From the NCBI GenBank assembly GCA_029532625.1, contig JARFXM010000008.1, forward strand, positions 558,001 through 622,000: a stretch of DNA of 64,000 bases, in the 5' to 3' direction. Below the pieces are notes generated by a model that had not been told where the DNA came from, ran no database searches, and saw only the letters and a list, made by a program, of their open reading frames with translations. Positions 24,439 through 36,996 of the stretch are shown piece by piece. The stretch is from Lomentospora prolificans. Its lineage: Eukaryota > Ascomycota > Sordariomycetes > Microascales > Microascaceae. How positions within the stretch are numbered: the stretch's first letter is position 1; each line of letters opens with the position of its first letter. Made by a program: the position numbers and the translations under genes.

Positions 24439-27015
24439 AGAACACCTTTTTCACTGTTCGACGGTACATTTGTGGGGTGCAGGCCAGATACGGACGAAAC
24501 TCAGCAGTTGCTAATGTTTGTCCATATGGGCAATGCAAGAGACCTAGCCGCCAGCAATGTCTCGGATTCCACCCTCTCCATATCCGCCCTGTGCATAGTT
24601 GCACAAACTTAACATCGACATTCACGTCACCTGTCATAAAACCGATCAGCGCTCTAAAGCGAGACAGGAAACGCAGTTCACAGATGAGATTCTGTTGCCA
24701 TGTTGCAGCGGTTGTCGACTTTTGTGCTGGCGAAGATTCCAAAGGTTCCAGACACGGCGCCGTCTGCAACCGCTTCGGAGAGCATGAAGAAGGGGCCCGG
24801 AGCTAGCTGGCGACACTTCTGCTCGCGTGCTCCGACTCAGATGGTCATCAACTAGCAGAAGACGCGGCGCCACGGGTGTCCTCGTCCCGTCAGTACTCCG
24901 TACATACGTCTGGATGATAGCGTACCGGCTAACCCACTGCAGATGCGCTTCCCGTCCCTAAACTGAGAGTGCAAAATAGGTTCGCAAACTAACCCTCACC
25001 TAAGCCCAGGTACTGAAGCTTAACACAGCCAGCTATTCTTATTCCTTCCTTGCTAACTTGCCTAGGGGAGATGTGAGCGGCCCTAGTGTCGGTATTCTCG
25101 AAAACAGATTACAAAATTAGCTCCTTCTCCACGCCCAGACTCGTTTGTGATTCTATCACGGACTAGCAGAGCTTCTGGGGAGGACGGCTAGGTTTCTAAG
25201 CACCTGCGCTCCCATCGCCCTCCGCAGTACAAGGGGCGAGCAGAATCGAGTGACACGGAGTAGCTTGCTGGTTACCTCATCGCTACAAGGTGGGATGTTA
25301 ATCGGAAATAGGGGTTCGTCAGACCCGACACCATGAAAAGGCTCAGATCAGGTAAAAGAGCGGGACGAGGTTGGGCCGTGTCCAAGATACCCGAAGCTCG
25401 ATGCCAGAAAGGTAGGGGCTATGTGTAAGGCATACACAATCCCCTCTTTGTGACTGTTTTCTTTTCTATCCCCACCGACGCATCGCCTCCAGCAAGTGTA
25501 GCGTGGTACATCACGCACATCGGAGTCGCCAAGTTCTGGTCTGGCCCGCAAGGTTTAGTGAAATTTGCATCGTGGCTAATGGGATGGAGAGGACGGGGTG
25601 TCTCGTGGGTAGAGATGGGGCAGTGTGCTCTCACTCTCGCCATGCTTGACGCAGGATGAGCGAATCTGTGTGGGTGCAAATCTTGGAACGCTATGCAACT
25701 AACTTGACCCCCAGCTCGCGAACGTGGGACGCTACCAAAGAGGAAACGGTCGTTATTGATCGTCCCCTACGCTATTCCTATTCCTCACACCCACTATTAT
25801 GAGGATTGCCCAAGGTATTATACGTTTCCCGCCGCCAACAGTCTGGGCAACCGCCAGCGCTACGACACCGTTGTTCGACTTTGTGCACCAAACTGAAATA
25901 CCAGTTCGCACAGACTGGTGCACAATGGAATGTAGAGGGACATCCCAGACAGAAGAACGAAGTTTGGCATTTGCTCTCGTCCTTTCTGCTGTTTTCCTCT
26001 CTCCAAGGGCTATGGGAACCGCTTCAAGCCCTGGCCTTCTAGATACGGTCTGGTTTCAACGGTTGTGCATGGGCACGATGTGACCGAGAGTGTACTGCTA
26101 AAATTTGCCAATAGTAACTGGCCTCATTCTCAATCTCACTAGGTGGCGCGGAGCCTCAGAAGGAAAAATTCGCGCATCATAACTACTGCCCATGCAGCTG
26201 GCGAAGGACATCTCCGAGCGGGGAACAGGGCGTGTGCGGAGAGGAGGGTTCTGTGGAAGTGCTGGTCGTCCCCATCCTGATCGAGCAGTGTCAATTTTAC
26301 AAAATAAAAAAAAAATTGGGGAGCGCTGTTGAAGAAATTTGGTGTCTACACCTCCTTGATAAGGGTCTCGGAGACTAAGATGATTCCTCATAGCTCAAAC
26401 CTAAACGCCACCGGGGACTATGACCCCGCCGGTAATGTGGTATCAATTGGTTTGTACAGTCGGCCTGATCTATTAGAGTGGGGGGGGAAGGTGGACGTCT
26501 TGTGCAATCTCTTGACTCTAGAGAGGCATCTCGTGCTCTTGGCTGCCGTCGCTTGTCTCGCGCTTTTTCCCGCTGCTTTTTGTTGTTGTTTTGTTTTTTT
26601 TCCTGTACCCTTAACTGTTGACTGACCCGGAGCACTCTAATTCTTAGCCACGGGGGTAGTCCAAAGCTTGTTTGGGACGAGATGGACTTGATATCCTCGT
26701 CGTCAATCTATCTGGCCATTGTATGGGTTGGTCTAACCATGACTTGGCGTGCAAGTCTCAGGGCCTACGAAGTATCAGGGTGGCTTGCTTGACCTAGTCG
26801 ATGAGGATTTGCTACCACGCTGGCTACCTACTTGGTTCCGAATGTGTGGAGAGTATTAGGGGGAAGGGGGTATTGGTGCAGCAGGAAGAGGAGAGGCTGA
26901 ATCTTGTGGCGGTCCTCTCCGTCTTCTCTGGAACGTGCGGGCGCGAAACTCCAACACTAGTGATTCACTGAACGAAGTATCTTGTTCAGGGAAAAAGGGA
27001 GGTCTTGGAAGGAGA

Positions 27016-27031
27016 GGGGGGGGGGGGGGGG
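27016..27031. repeat. G16 homopolymer
   Basis: A run of sixteen G in a purine-rich setting. It is long for a random occurrence and may form a quadruplex or be a length-variable site. Confidence 0.9.
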
Positions 27032-30000
27032 TGTATGCCTACACCGCTGGCTGGCTGGCCGAGCGAATGTCTGAAGGTGCACTACTTGTAGCTGGCCAGG
27101 CTAGGAAAAAGGAAAGTGACTGGCTTCCCGAGATCGGGTTTCTCCTTGATTTCCAAGTCGCGACTAGCCCGTGTATTAGCTGCTGCATGCCAGGCACGCA
27201 AAGATGAGGAGAGGGGAGGGGGGGAGCTAGTCTCTGCTCCACAGATTCGGGGGTTGATTCAATGAGGAACATATCAACATGGTCTGTGAATGGAATATGT
27301 CTTTGGCTATGCTGGCGAGAGACTTGGTTTCGGGGGAGATTGCCAGCCGTCCCTACCTGAACCGCTGGCATCCGATTAATCATATTCATCTGATTCCAGC
27401 CCGCAGCCAGCAACCCTAACGTACGATGTACTTGTATCTGTTGGTGCATTAGTCACTGGCGTCTGTGGTCGCTCGACTTTACGAGAGCGCCAGCGTGTGC
27501 CCACCGAACCCCTCTCCGGCGTTCGGATGCAAGTGAAGGGGGTATCAATGGGGGACCTATTACCAGGATCGGGCAGAAGCTCAACACCACCTTGCCTTTT
27601 CCGGCTCCGTACATATGGGCAATGATGGCAGGTGAGGCCGGTTCCAAGAGCCGGATGCCTCTGGGAGCAATCACAGCGCCCGGTTTGTCCTTGCTCAGCC
27701 GAACACACCCGTCTACGTCCGAACCAGGACTCCACATGATGGTGCTGACAAGACGGAACGATGATGTGAACAATTTTTTCCCCTCAGGCCTACAGATATA
27801 CTTTTGCATGTATGCATGCACTGCATGGCTGGCGGTGCGAGATCGAGACGATCCAGAAGAGGAGTGCTGCAGGCCAGTAGCGTGGGACAAGGAAGAGGAG
27901 AGTGCAGAGTATATGGCCAGTGCCAGCGTGGGGAGTCCTTCTGAGCCAGCCAGCGACACATCGGCGGCCAGGAAAAGGTATCGAACGCCAGCCAGGCCAC
28001 CTAGAAGGGCTCGTTCAGCTGGGTCGGGGCATATTGCTTTTTCACGGCCCAATGTCCTGTCCTTCCTATACATAGTTGTTAATACAAATCACAGCCGCCA
28101 TTTTCGGGATCGTACACGGGAGGCACGGACACTAACTGTCTATGCTTCAAGGTTATGTCGCAAATTGCCCCTAATGATAATAAGTAGACATAAACGCCAG
28201 CATGCAAGCCGGGTGAAGAGAATACGCGCGCGGCGGATAGAGAAGCGATGGCATGGCTGGCGCAGGAGGGCATATGGCTGGTCCAAACTGGCCCCTCAAG
28301 TCCCTGCCTCCATCCCGATGGCTTGCATCGGGGGCACATATTGTTGGTACTGACTATCAATAGATGTGCTGTAGCGTGGCCGGAGCGAGCGCTTGTTCAA
28401 TGAACCACACAGTAGCCAGCTGGGTTGTAGCTGGTCGTCTGGCTGTGCGTGGTTCAGATCAGGATTTGAGAACTACAACTATCTGTATCGATGCTGGCCT
28501 GCATGCTGGCTACAGGGTACCCATTGTCAATTGGGGGGTGTGGGTTGTTCGGAATTGGCGACGAAGGGTTGCTGTCAGACGGCGGCGCATTGGAGTATTA
28601 ACGGAGCCCTACTCATCTTTGCCAGCTAGGCAACGCTGGCGAGAGATCAGTTACATCAATGGTCAACGCATCTGCGAGGAGGAAATAGGCCAAGGGAACG
28701 AAAACGAGGAGGGCGTTATATTCTATGCCCGCTGGGCCGAGTTCAGAGTGTTAGTGGACCTCAGGTAGGAGCACAGCTGGCTGGCTGTACCATCAGACGC
28801 CGCCCTTGAATCGCGTAACAGTTGTTGTTGTTGCCGCCCCCCCCTCCCCCTTCCCGCGGGAAAGACTGGACTTCTTTCAGCTTTCTCCCGAATATGTGCA
28901 TGCCGTAGCTCCTGCCACCGTAGCTGTAGCGGTGGCAGCATCGTGCATGCCACTATGCAAGTTCCACCTTGGGATGTGCCTACGGGCCTACTACCTTGCC
29001 TTGCCGGTGACTCTCTCTCTCTCGCCACCAGAGAGATCTTTGGCGCCGACATCTCCCGCCGGTAGCCTTCTTCTTGCCCGGCATAATAATAGTTAGACCG
29101 CGACTGATCCATGCCAACCTGCAGAGCAGCGGTTTATCCCGCCTGGTTTTTAGATTCATCTGGGATAGCCACGGTGTCCGAGGCCAATGGCATATCATGC
29201 CGTGCTGTATATGTATGAACAAATTCGCCTGATCAGGCATGGTCTCTAGGTGGGCGTAAGGGAACCGCCAGCAGAGAGGAACAATTTCCAAAGACTGCCG
29301 AGCTTTTGTGCAAGAGACACCGACACCACGCTGCAGCACTCGCGCTATGCCTAGGTCTGCGTATCTGCATGTCTTCGTTTACAGCCGTCAAATGAAGACT
29401 CATCCTGCCAGGGTGAGATAGTTGAGCCTGTCCTGGACTGCTCCTCACCAACATACCCCGAGAGTCGCTTCGCGCCAAGCGAGTCAATCTTCCGACTATT
29501 ACCTCTGGAGCGGCGTCCGCATATTCTGTAGTCGGGGAGAGCGAGAGCGAGAGCGAGCGCCACCAGACACAATGGTGCAGAGGTTTGCTAGGCTAGCCTT
29601 GACTCGTTCTTACCAAGACCTTTCGGGGCCCCTAATGTCAGATAATTTTCCGACATTTGTGTCGATTCAGCCGGTACAGTTTCAGTTTCGGCCCATTTTC
29701 CCAGCCTAGGTCAACGGTTGTCCGGGGAGGGGGGGGTGAGCCTCACTCTCGTATCACCCATTCCAGAGGGTATGTTCCTAGAAACCCCAGAAAGACATAA
29801 AAGTCTTGAGATGGCCAGGTTCAAGACCGTTTACAGTCTAACACCTCGCTGTATCGGCGGAATCCGTCGGTGTCTCCTCGACGCGTCATAAACAGTGGTT
29901 CCAAAGGCACATCCAAGACATAAAGAGACAACAATGTTGCGCCCATGCTCCTCAATTCAGGCCAGGCTCTGGTGACCAGTTGGTGGGAATTTGCAAGAGA

Positions 30001-31564
30001 GGCCGAAAAGCCAGCATAATGGCGTAAGTACTAGTGAAGATGTATCTAAACTATGGGCTCTATTGTACTCACTCACCTGTTCCCCCAAATCTTGCGAACA
30101 TGACGAACCGTGATGTTTTAGCCAAGACGCAATAGTGTATGCCATGGGCATCAGGTAGGTTATTTATCAGGTGAAACTTTTCATCTTCCGCCAATCTCAA
30201 GACGAGAAAAGGAAACAAATCCCCCGAGCTAAACAACTGGCTGCAGACGGACGTACAGAAGGCGTAATCGTAATGGAGTAGCCAGCCCGCCCTCTGCGTC
30301 GCTAGCTTGCCAGCTGGTCCGTAGCTAGATGCTAGCCGTCTAATATGTCTCAGCCTCTCCCGGATTGCAGACGTCGGCCTAGCCCGCGACTACGGTTGTC
30401 CTATGTACTTTTCGTAAAACAATCTCGTCCGATTCTAAAATCCAAGAGTTCATCGAGGTGCAAATGGGCCGTGAGGAGTGTAATATAGTCGGCTCGACTC
30501 TTCGCCCGGGCTTCTGTGTGCCCACGTGCCACTGTGCTGTCTGTGCCACGGAAACATCGTCGCTTCATTGCCTGTTGTAGGGCCAGCAATGACATGGTAT
30601 CCGCCTGCCTGTCAAGAGAGCGCATTCGTCATTACGAGGGAGCATTCAGAGGGCTCGTGCTTTCTGACTCTGAAGGAGGGAGTATCTGTAAACATGACTA
30701 CCGAGTGAAGTCGTAAATCTTCCGATCCTGGGCCGTCCCGTCCCCGATTATTGATTGGCTTCATATCGACCAAAATAAGAACAACGAGCTACTTTAGTTA
30801 GTCCACGGGCTATCAGGCCTTGCAAAGTAGAAGTCAAGTCACTAATTGAGATGGGGTTTCGTTTTGTAGATACATGTGGGTGCCATACTTGTTTCAATTT
30901 TCTCCGAATTCGTGTCTAAGCGACATGCGACGAGAGAAGGACCGCTTGTAGGTCAAGTCAACCTAAATGGCCATCTTCGGGCCCTCTTCATTGTTCTCTA
31001 ATGTATACCTAGTAAGCCCTCGGCCGCGGCGATATCTGTGGGTGTTTCTACGCACAAGCCCTCTTTCTTCCCCAGGCCGCTCTTATGCCTCATCCGTCGT
31101 TTCCCAAACCACCAAATAACAAAGAATCCGAAATTACGACATGAGTAATGTTCTAAAATGAAGCACAAAGGAAAAAAAAAGTGAAGCCGGCCGACACGAT
31201 TGACCGATGCGTGGAAGTAAACATTCTTGTGGATACACGGAAATCCCGTGTCCAGGAACTGGAAATGAAATCAAAACGAACATGCCGCAAAGCCAAATCG
31301 CCGCACACGTTGACAGAGGCGGGGCGGGCCCTTCAACGGCGTGTGCGCGCATGCGGACCATAGACTAATGCATGAGGGGAAAGCCTCTAAACCAGTCGCA
31401 ATACCTGACCTTTTCTACTCAAACGCCGATGGAAACAGAGCCTCTACCAGGACGGGCAAAGTGATAGGATAGTATGCCATAGCGTACGCTGATGCAGGTA
31501 CGCCGTTAATCTGCTTTCTGGCCGACCGCCATTGCAATCGCAACATCTTGTCACGTTATTGCAG

Positions 31565-34191
31565 TTACCAGCGCCTCTTGGAAAGCGGCATGTTGTTGGC
31601 ATTTGCTGTGTTGGGTTGGGCATATTAGAACCACTGAACTTCTCTAACGCAAGTGACAAGAATGATACATACCACGACCACCGCCACGGCCACGGTAGCC
31701 ACCAAAACGTCCGTGACCACCGCCGCCGCTATAACGGGCCATCTCTGCGAGGCGCGGATCGATCTGTTGTTTGGCCTCAGACAGGACATTCACGAGATCG
31801 CGAGCTTGCTTAGAGTCTGGAAATACAACTGTTAGTAGTGCTCTCCAAAACGAAAGGGTAGATGTAGCCAAACACCTGTAGCGGATATTGCTACTTACTG
31901 TCAGTAGTGAAGAACGTAATGGCCGTGCCCTTGGCACCGGCACGACCAGTACGACCAATTCTGTGGATGTAATCCTCAGAGTTGTTAGGATAGTCGTAGT
32001 TCAACACATGTGTAATGTTGCGAACGTCTTTAGTTAGAAGAAACATAGGGTTAGCAGGCGTAAGAGCAGATATGGTATAGCAACTGTCCAGCGTAGGCCG
32101 CGGCGCTTTTTTTTTTAAAAGCTTCCATATGTTTGCCTTTCTGTACTTCACTTCAGAGGCAAAGCATGGGGCTGTCCATTGTGCATCAGATGCCATCCTG
32201 GAGTATTCGGTGTGCACCAAGGCCTTGGCCTCGGGAATCTTGGCATGTGTTTATACTGGTCCATCATTTGTAGCAAAATAAAACGACCATCTGGCTCACG
32301 CTTGTACCACTTCACAGATTCATCACAAATATGCCGGTACAAGGGCGAGTCAAGAAGCGCAGCCATGGAACTCTGGCTACGCTGCAAACCAAGACTCCAC
32401 GCAAGGAATATGAACCAAGGGAACACATAAAGAGTTCAGGCAAGTTCTGCGCAGGAAGAAAGCCCCTAGACATGAGAGTAAAGTACAGCAATGATTTGCT
32501 GGAGGTTGCTAACGGTTTCAAGGTGGGACGGGGAGATGGGAAGGGAGAGGTTGAGGTAGTATGAACTTACCGATACCACGCGACGCGACATCTGTAGCCA
32601 CCATAATAGGACTCTTTCCAGTCTTGAATTGATCGAGGACCCAGTCACGTTCGTTCTGCTGCTTGTCACCATGAATGGCTTGGGGCTCATGTTAGCGTAT
32701 TACGGTATAGGACGGACATCAGACGTGTATACTTACAGAGCGCAGGCCAGCCGTCTTGGCGAAGGAAACGAGTTATGTCGTCCGCCACACGCTTGGTACC
32801 AACAAAGATGAGACACTTGTTCTCCTTATTGTCCATGATCTTCTCAAGGTGCTTGATCATGCGATCCCGCTTCTCCATATCGGAAACGACCTCGACAATC
32901 TGAGTAATCCTGTGGTTGGCGGCAAGATCCATAGAGCCAATGTTGACCTGGATGAAGTCGCTGAGGAAATCGGTAGCGAGGGCGCGGACCTCCTTGGGCC
33001 AAGTAGCCGACCACATCAGAGTCTGACGGTCAGGGCGGATCTGGCCAATGATCTTACGGATCTGGGGCTCGAAGCCCATGTCGAGCATTCGATCAGCCTC
33101 GTCGAGTACAAGATAGGTAACACGGCGAAGATTGGTCTTGCCAGCCTCAAGCATATCAATGAGGCGTCCGGGGGTAGCGATGCAGACTTCGACACCCCTG
33201 CTGAGATCACGGATCTGGGGACCTTTAGGAACACCGCCGTAAACGCAGGTGTTTCGGATTCGGGAAGATCGGCCGAATTTTGTAATTTCTTGCTGAATCT
33301 GGACAGCGAGCTCACGGGTGGGAGCAAGAACTAGGACGATAGGGCCGTCTCCGGGGGCGAGAAGTGGCTGGGCATTGATGTGGACGATTGAGGGAAGGCA
33401 GTAAGTGAGGGTCTTTCCGGATCCGGTCTCGGCAATACCGACGACATCGCGTCCAGAGAGAGCCATGGGCCAACCTTGGGACTGGATAGCAGTGGGTGCG
33501 GGGAAGCCTTGAGCCTTGACCTCGTCCATCACGTATCGGGGGAAACCGGCCTCGTCGAAGGTCTCAACAGGCTTGGGAACATCTTTACCGGCAACGGTAA
33601 TGGCATGCTTCTGCCTGAATGCATCAACTTCGGCAGCGCTCCGTTGAGCGACTTCGGGGTTCTCCTTGTAGAAATGTTTCTCGAACTTGGGAAGTGTAGA
33701 GAGGTCTAGGGCAGATTTGTTAGTTTTAGTCGCAAATCAGGATAGTAACGAGCAATGGGCACATACCCCAGTTCTGACTCTTGAGGCCGGCGCCGAGGTT
33801 GGACATCCTGTCACCACCACCGCCACCACCATAGCTACCACCACCGTAGCCACCACCACCGTAGCCACCACCACCACCACCACCATAACCACCGCCGCCG
33901 TAGCCGCCGCCGTTGCTATAGCCTCCATGGCCGCCGCTGTTTCCAGAAAAGACGTTAGTAAAATATGCTATTAAGGTAATGGGAGCTGAGAGATAGAACG
34001 TGATGGAAAACACATAAGCAAACAGCCACCAGTGGTTAGCGACCGCCGACCGCCGACCCTACCTCCAAAACAAAAAGAAAAAAAAAAAAGATCCAAAAAA
34101 CCTACCCATTCTGACCATCACGGCCATTGCGATCCCGTCCACCGCGCTCATGTCGGTCGTAACCGTTAGAGTAGCCGCCGCCGTAACTCAT
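31565..34191 (-). CDS. DBP2: DEAD-box RNA helicase Dbp2 (DDX5/p68 type)
   Basis: Seven exons on the minus strand: 34191-34106, 33936-33767, 33705-32737, 32678-32571, 32027-31899, 31816-31673 and 31605-31565 (1647 nt, 548 residues). It is an ATP-dependent RNA helicase acting in the nucleus in transcription-coupled RNP remodelling, ribosome biogenesis and mRNA decay. A Gly/Tyr-rich N-terminus (GGYGGGG-type repeats, residues about 28-75) is followed by the Q motif region (GFPAPTAIQSQ), motif I AETGSGKT (177-184), Ia PTRELAVQIQ, GG, TPGRLID, motif II DEAD (287-290), SAT (318-320) and motif VI HRIGRTGR (466-473). It ends in an RGG-rich tail and MPLSKRRW. Every intron is GT-AG and in phase. The fourth intron is 543 nt, far longer than the others, and sits just after the ASRGI motif. 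Identity as Dbp2 rather than Ded1 comes from the FEKHFYKENPEV and C-terminal MPL..RRW signatures. Confidence 0.96.
32028..32570 (-). promoter_or_regulatory. Long conserved-position DBP2 intron, possible autoregulatory element
   Basis: A 543-nt phase-1 intron (donor GTAAGT, branch CTAAC, acceptor AAG) interrupts codon 445 between the ASRGI and DVRNITHVLNYD segments. In budding and fission yeast DBP2 genes a very long intron lies near this conserved helicase region, and the budding-yeast intron mediates negative feedback by Dbp2p. Retention here meets stop codons within about 25 codons, which would truncate the protein before motif VI. Autoregulation in this fungus is inference. Confidence 0.6.
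33796..33900. repeat. Trinucleotide-biased glycine/tyrosine repeat inside DBP2 exon 2
   Basis: Reiterated ACC/GCC triplets (plus-strand view) encode the GGYGGGGYGGG low-complexity stretch of the helicase. Such regions support phase separation and RNA binding in DDX5-like proteins, and they vary in length between strains. Confidence 0.85.
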
Positions 34192-34787
34192 TTCGTTTCG
34201 TGAGTGGTGGTTGCCTAGAATCGCAGAGGGATGAAATATGGGAGTGCTGTTCGATGGACTGCTTAGAAGAAGTCGTCGGAACAACAGAAAAGAAAGTACG
34301 AGGGAAAAAGACTCTTCGAAAGATAAATGGTAAAGAAGGAATGAAGGCGTGGAACGCGTTGGTTTGATGAGGATAGAGGAGGGAGTAAGTTCTGGGTTTG
34401 TTGTTGGGAAAGAACGCAAGTTTTAGTATTTTTTTTTTTCTGGCGCAGCGCCTAACTATTTTTTTTTTCTCCTTGCCTGGTTGGACAAGTCTTTTTTTTT
34501 TTCGCCATTCTTCGCCTCCCTACTAAGGTACGTAGGTGACGCCGCACCTTTGCGTGCGGGTACGTACCATCTATTCACAGAAACGTCAGCGAACGGTTGA
34601 AGAGTCTTCAACCTCATCACGTGCACAGCCTAGCTCGCATCATGGACGCCAGTAAAAAGCGCCCACAACGAGCAAAGCTGTGACTTCATAGTCCAGTCCC
34701 TTCGGGGTGTGTGAGAGTGTAAAATTGAAATTCCCCTCCATTCTCTAGATTTCAACTTTTATTTTCCATTCTACTGGTGTGTGGCGT
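34192..34787. other. DBP2 promoter and THI20 3' region
   Basis: Contains CT/T-rich tracts (runs of 9-12 T on the plus strand near 34427-34505) and the probable DBP2 5' leader. I see no gene. Confidence 0.5.
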
Positions 34788-36996
34788 CTATTTACTTGGA
34801 AACATCTCCCAAAATCCAATCTCCAGCTAATCAACGCTAGTCAGCAATGACCGAGCCGACGATATGGGGACGACTCACTTGGGTTCCTTGAATGAAGATT
34901 TGAACCAACTCTTCTATCCTCTCTGGTGTCTGGCGACCTACCTCCGACTCTAGCTGTTCTGTACGTATTGTGTCAACCGGCGCGTCTTAGGCATAGGAAT
35001 ACACATTGAGCGACTTACCTGATGCTATCCTCGTAGCCTCGACGTAGTCTTCCGCTACGTAGTTCTCTATCCACGTCCAGTATATGTTATCCTTGGCGTC
35101 CTTCTTAGTGTTAGGGTGATTGTAAAGCATCTTCGCAACGGCTCCGTATCCTAGAGTGCACGGTGCCAACGCAACTTGAAGAGCTAAAAGGTCTTGGCTG
35201 TGGCCAACGTCGAGGAGAAATCTTCGCGAGGGTTAGCCTGGCATCCGAGAATTTCACCGCGGCATGAGTCACCTCGTATAAGCTGTGCAAGCTGTTGAAG
35301 TCAGTATCGGGCACTCGTAAAACTACTAGGCTAGGCTCGCTTACCTTGTTTCTCTGGCGTGTTTTCAATCTCCTCCACAGAGATGCCGAAAGACTTGCAG
35401 TAGTCAATGTGGAGGCTGCTTTCTCGGAAAATATGGGCGACGATTTCGTTGGACTACCATTGGTTAACTTGCTATACTTTGTCTGGTAGTTTCTGGCTGG
35501 GAAAACGTACCCTAGAAATGTTTTTCATATTTGTTGCCTTGTAAGCGGCCAGGGCGTGTGCCCGAGCAAAATGGATCTAATCGATCAGTTCTATCTTGAC
35601 CTCACAGCGAGTTTGAGGGACCCACCAAATAGAGATAGTCCTGGATAATATATCCCTTGAAGGATTCTAGAGGCAATGATCCGTCGCCGAGGCCCATGAC
35701 GAAGGGGTGGTGGACAAAGGAGTCCCAAACGGGCTTCACATCTTCGCGTGAAAGGAGATACTCAATGAAGTAACCGCTGTGTAAAGTCAGTCTCAGCCCT
35801 ATTTTCGGCCCCACCGACGCAGCTTACCGGGAGAATGGAAGCTGGAAGCAGCTGTGGAAGTGGTTCAAGGGGCCGTGGCCCTTGCCGTATCCTGGAGCGG
35901 TGGCAATAGCCGGCTGGATATATCGACAGGCCGCGTGCACAGCGCTGGGTACGTCACACTGCTTTGCTAGATTCGATGCGATGGCGGCTGTATATTCCAG
36001 GAATGGAGTTAGTGGGGAGGTTTCGGAAGGATGCGCGAGGATAGTGCCATCTTGCTTACAAGCGAGGGTGCATCCAGTTCCATGCGTATTCCGAGATTCT
36101 TGATAAGCGCTCTGAATCCGGATCAGTTGCCCTTCGCCACAAAGGACGTCCACTATATATTCGGGTTCTCTTCCCTCTACACCCGGCTCAGCTACGGTGA
36201 GATCCTTGGTCAGTGGTAGGTGGCCTCCTTTAAGCAGCACCCACTTGGGCCCGAGACAACGGATCCTTTCGGCCATTTTTTCGACATCCTCAATACTTTC
36301 AATTTCTTTAGGCGCCGAGCTATCCTGGACGATTTCCGCGAGAAGCTTGGCCTCTGGGAGATTGGGTGTAATGATTGTGGCTTGTGGTACAAGACCTTCC
36401 GCCACAGCCTTGACAGCTTCGTTTGGAAGCAACTGGCTACCACTCGTAGAGATCATGACCTAATACGATGATTTAGAATTTTATTTTTGTGTTCAGAGAG
36501 TTTCACTACCAGAGGACTTGGGTTGAAGGAGCCTTTGCGTGAGGAGGCCTTACAGGGTCCAAGACAATGTTTTCCACATTGTGAGATTTCAACACCTTCG
36601 CGACAGCTCTGGCTGTTTCCTCTGAGGCGAGCATGCCAATCTTTATGGCGTCGGTTCCGATGTCTTTGATACAGATATCGATTTGCTTCACGACAAACTC
36701 CGGCGGCACGGGATGGATGTCATAGACAGCCGTGGTGTCCTGCACCGTCAAGGCGGTGGTAGCAGCCATTGCGTAGCATCCATGGGCGGCAATGGTCTTT
36801 TGGTCTGCTTCTAAGCCGCTGGAGATCCAGGCGAAGCCATGGTTAGCTCAATAGCCCATCGAGTCAATCTCACGGCACGCCGCGCTCTTGAGAAACGAGG
36901 TAGGACGAAAGGTGAAGGCGGTACGGGAAAGACGAACGCGCCACCGGAGCAATCGGAGCCGGCGATGACCAGGACTCTTCCACTATCCACTACCAT
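34788..36996 (-). CDS. THI20: Bifunctional HMP/HMP-P kinase and TenA-type thiaminase II (Thi20 type)
   Basis: Eleven exons on the minus strand: 36996-36938, 36818-36554, 36459-36060, 35987-35828, 35776-35626, 35576-35511, 35453-35345, 35291-35273, 35221-35019, 34958-34879 and 34826-34788 (1551 nt, 516 residues). The N-terminal half is a ThiD ribokinase-fold kinase that phosphorylates hydroxymethylpyrimidine and its phosphate: RVLVIAGSDCSGGAGLEADQK at the start, IKIGMLAS, LDPVMISTSGSQLL, ITPNLPEAKLL, VLLKGGHL and the anion-hole GTGC motif in THGTGCTLA. The C-terminal half is TenA/thiaminase II, which salvages thiamine degradation products: VKPVWDSFVHHPFV, GYIIQDYLYL, HFARAHALA, ALAPCTLGYG and IGFWEM. 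Phases agree throughout. Exon 8 is only 19 nt, and intron 3 (36059-35988, 72 nt) is stop-free and in frame, so its retention would insert 24 residues after the catalytic GTGC. The start at 36996 fits the family; an in-frame ATG lies nine codons upstream. I saw no TPP riboswitch in the leader. Confidence 0.95.

Larger units (their letters stand above)
10756..31564. other. Gene desert of about 20.8 kb
   Basis: No gene is recognisable on either strand between the con7-like gene and the 3' end of DBP2. The longest frames (15786-16706 +, 27592-28353 +, 27453-28073 -, 22389-23030 +) are rich in Cys, Arg, Ser and His, overlap frames on the other strand and resemble no family. Base composition stays near that of the flanking DNA with no evident AT-rich collapse, so heavy RIP is not obvious by eye. 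It holds homopolymer and simple repeats, including an adjoining T17/A25 block at 24381-24422 and a G16 run at 27016-27031. The con7-proximal part is likely promoter and leader. Con7-type regulators may have large upstream regions, but that is inference. Confidence 0.6.

Noticed and set aside
27453..28353. Overlapping 206- and 253-codon frames on opposite strands
   Set aside because: They mirror each other, have no family resemblance and no plausible gene structure.
10756..31564. RIP-inactivated transposon block
   Set aside because: No transposase, reverse transcriptase or long terminal repeats were recognised, and no strong AT bias is visible. A computed RIP index would be needed to revive this.
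32756..33334. 192-codon plus-strand frame opposite DBP2
   Set aside because: Antisense shadow of the helicase exon.
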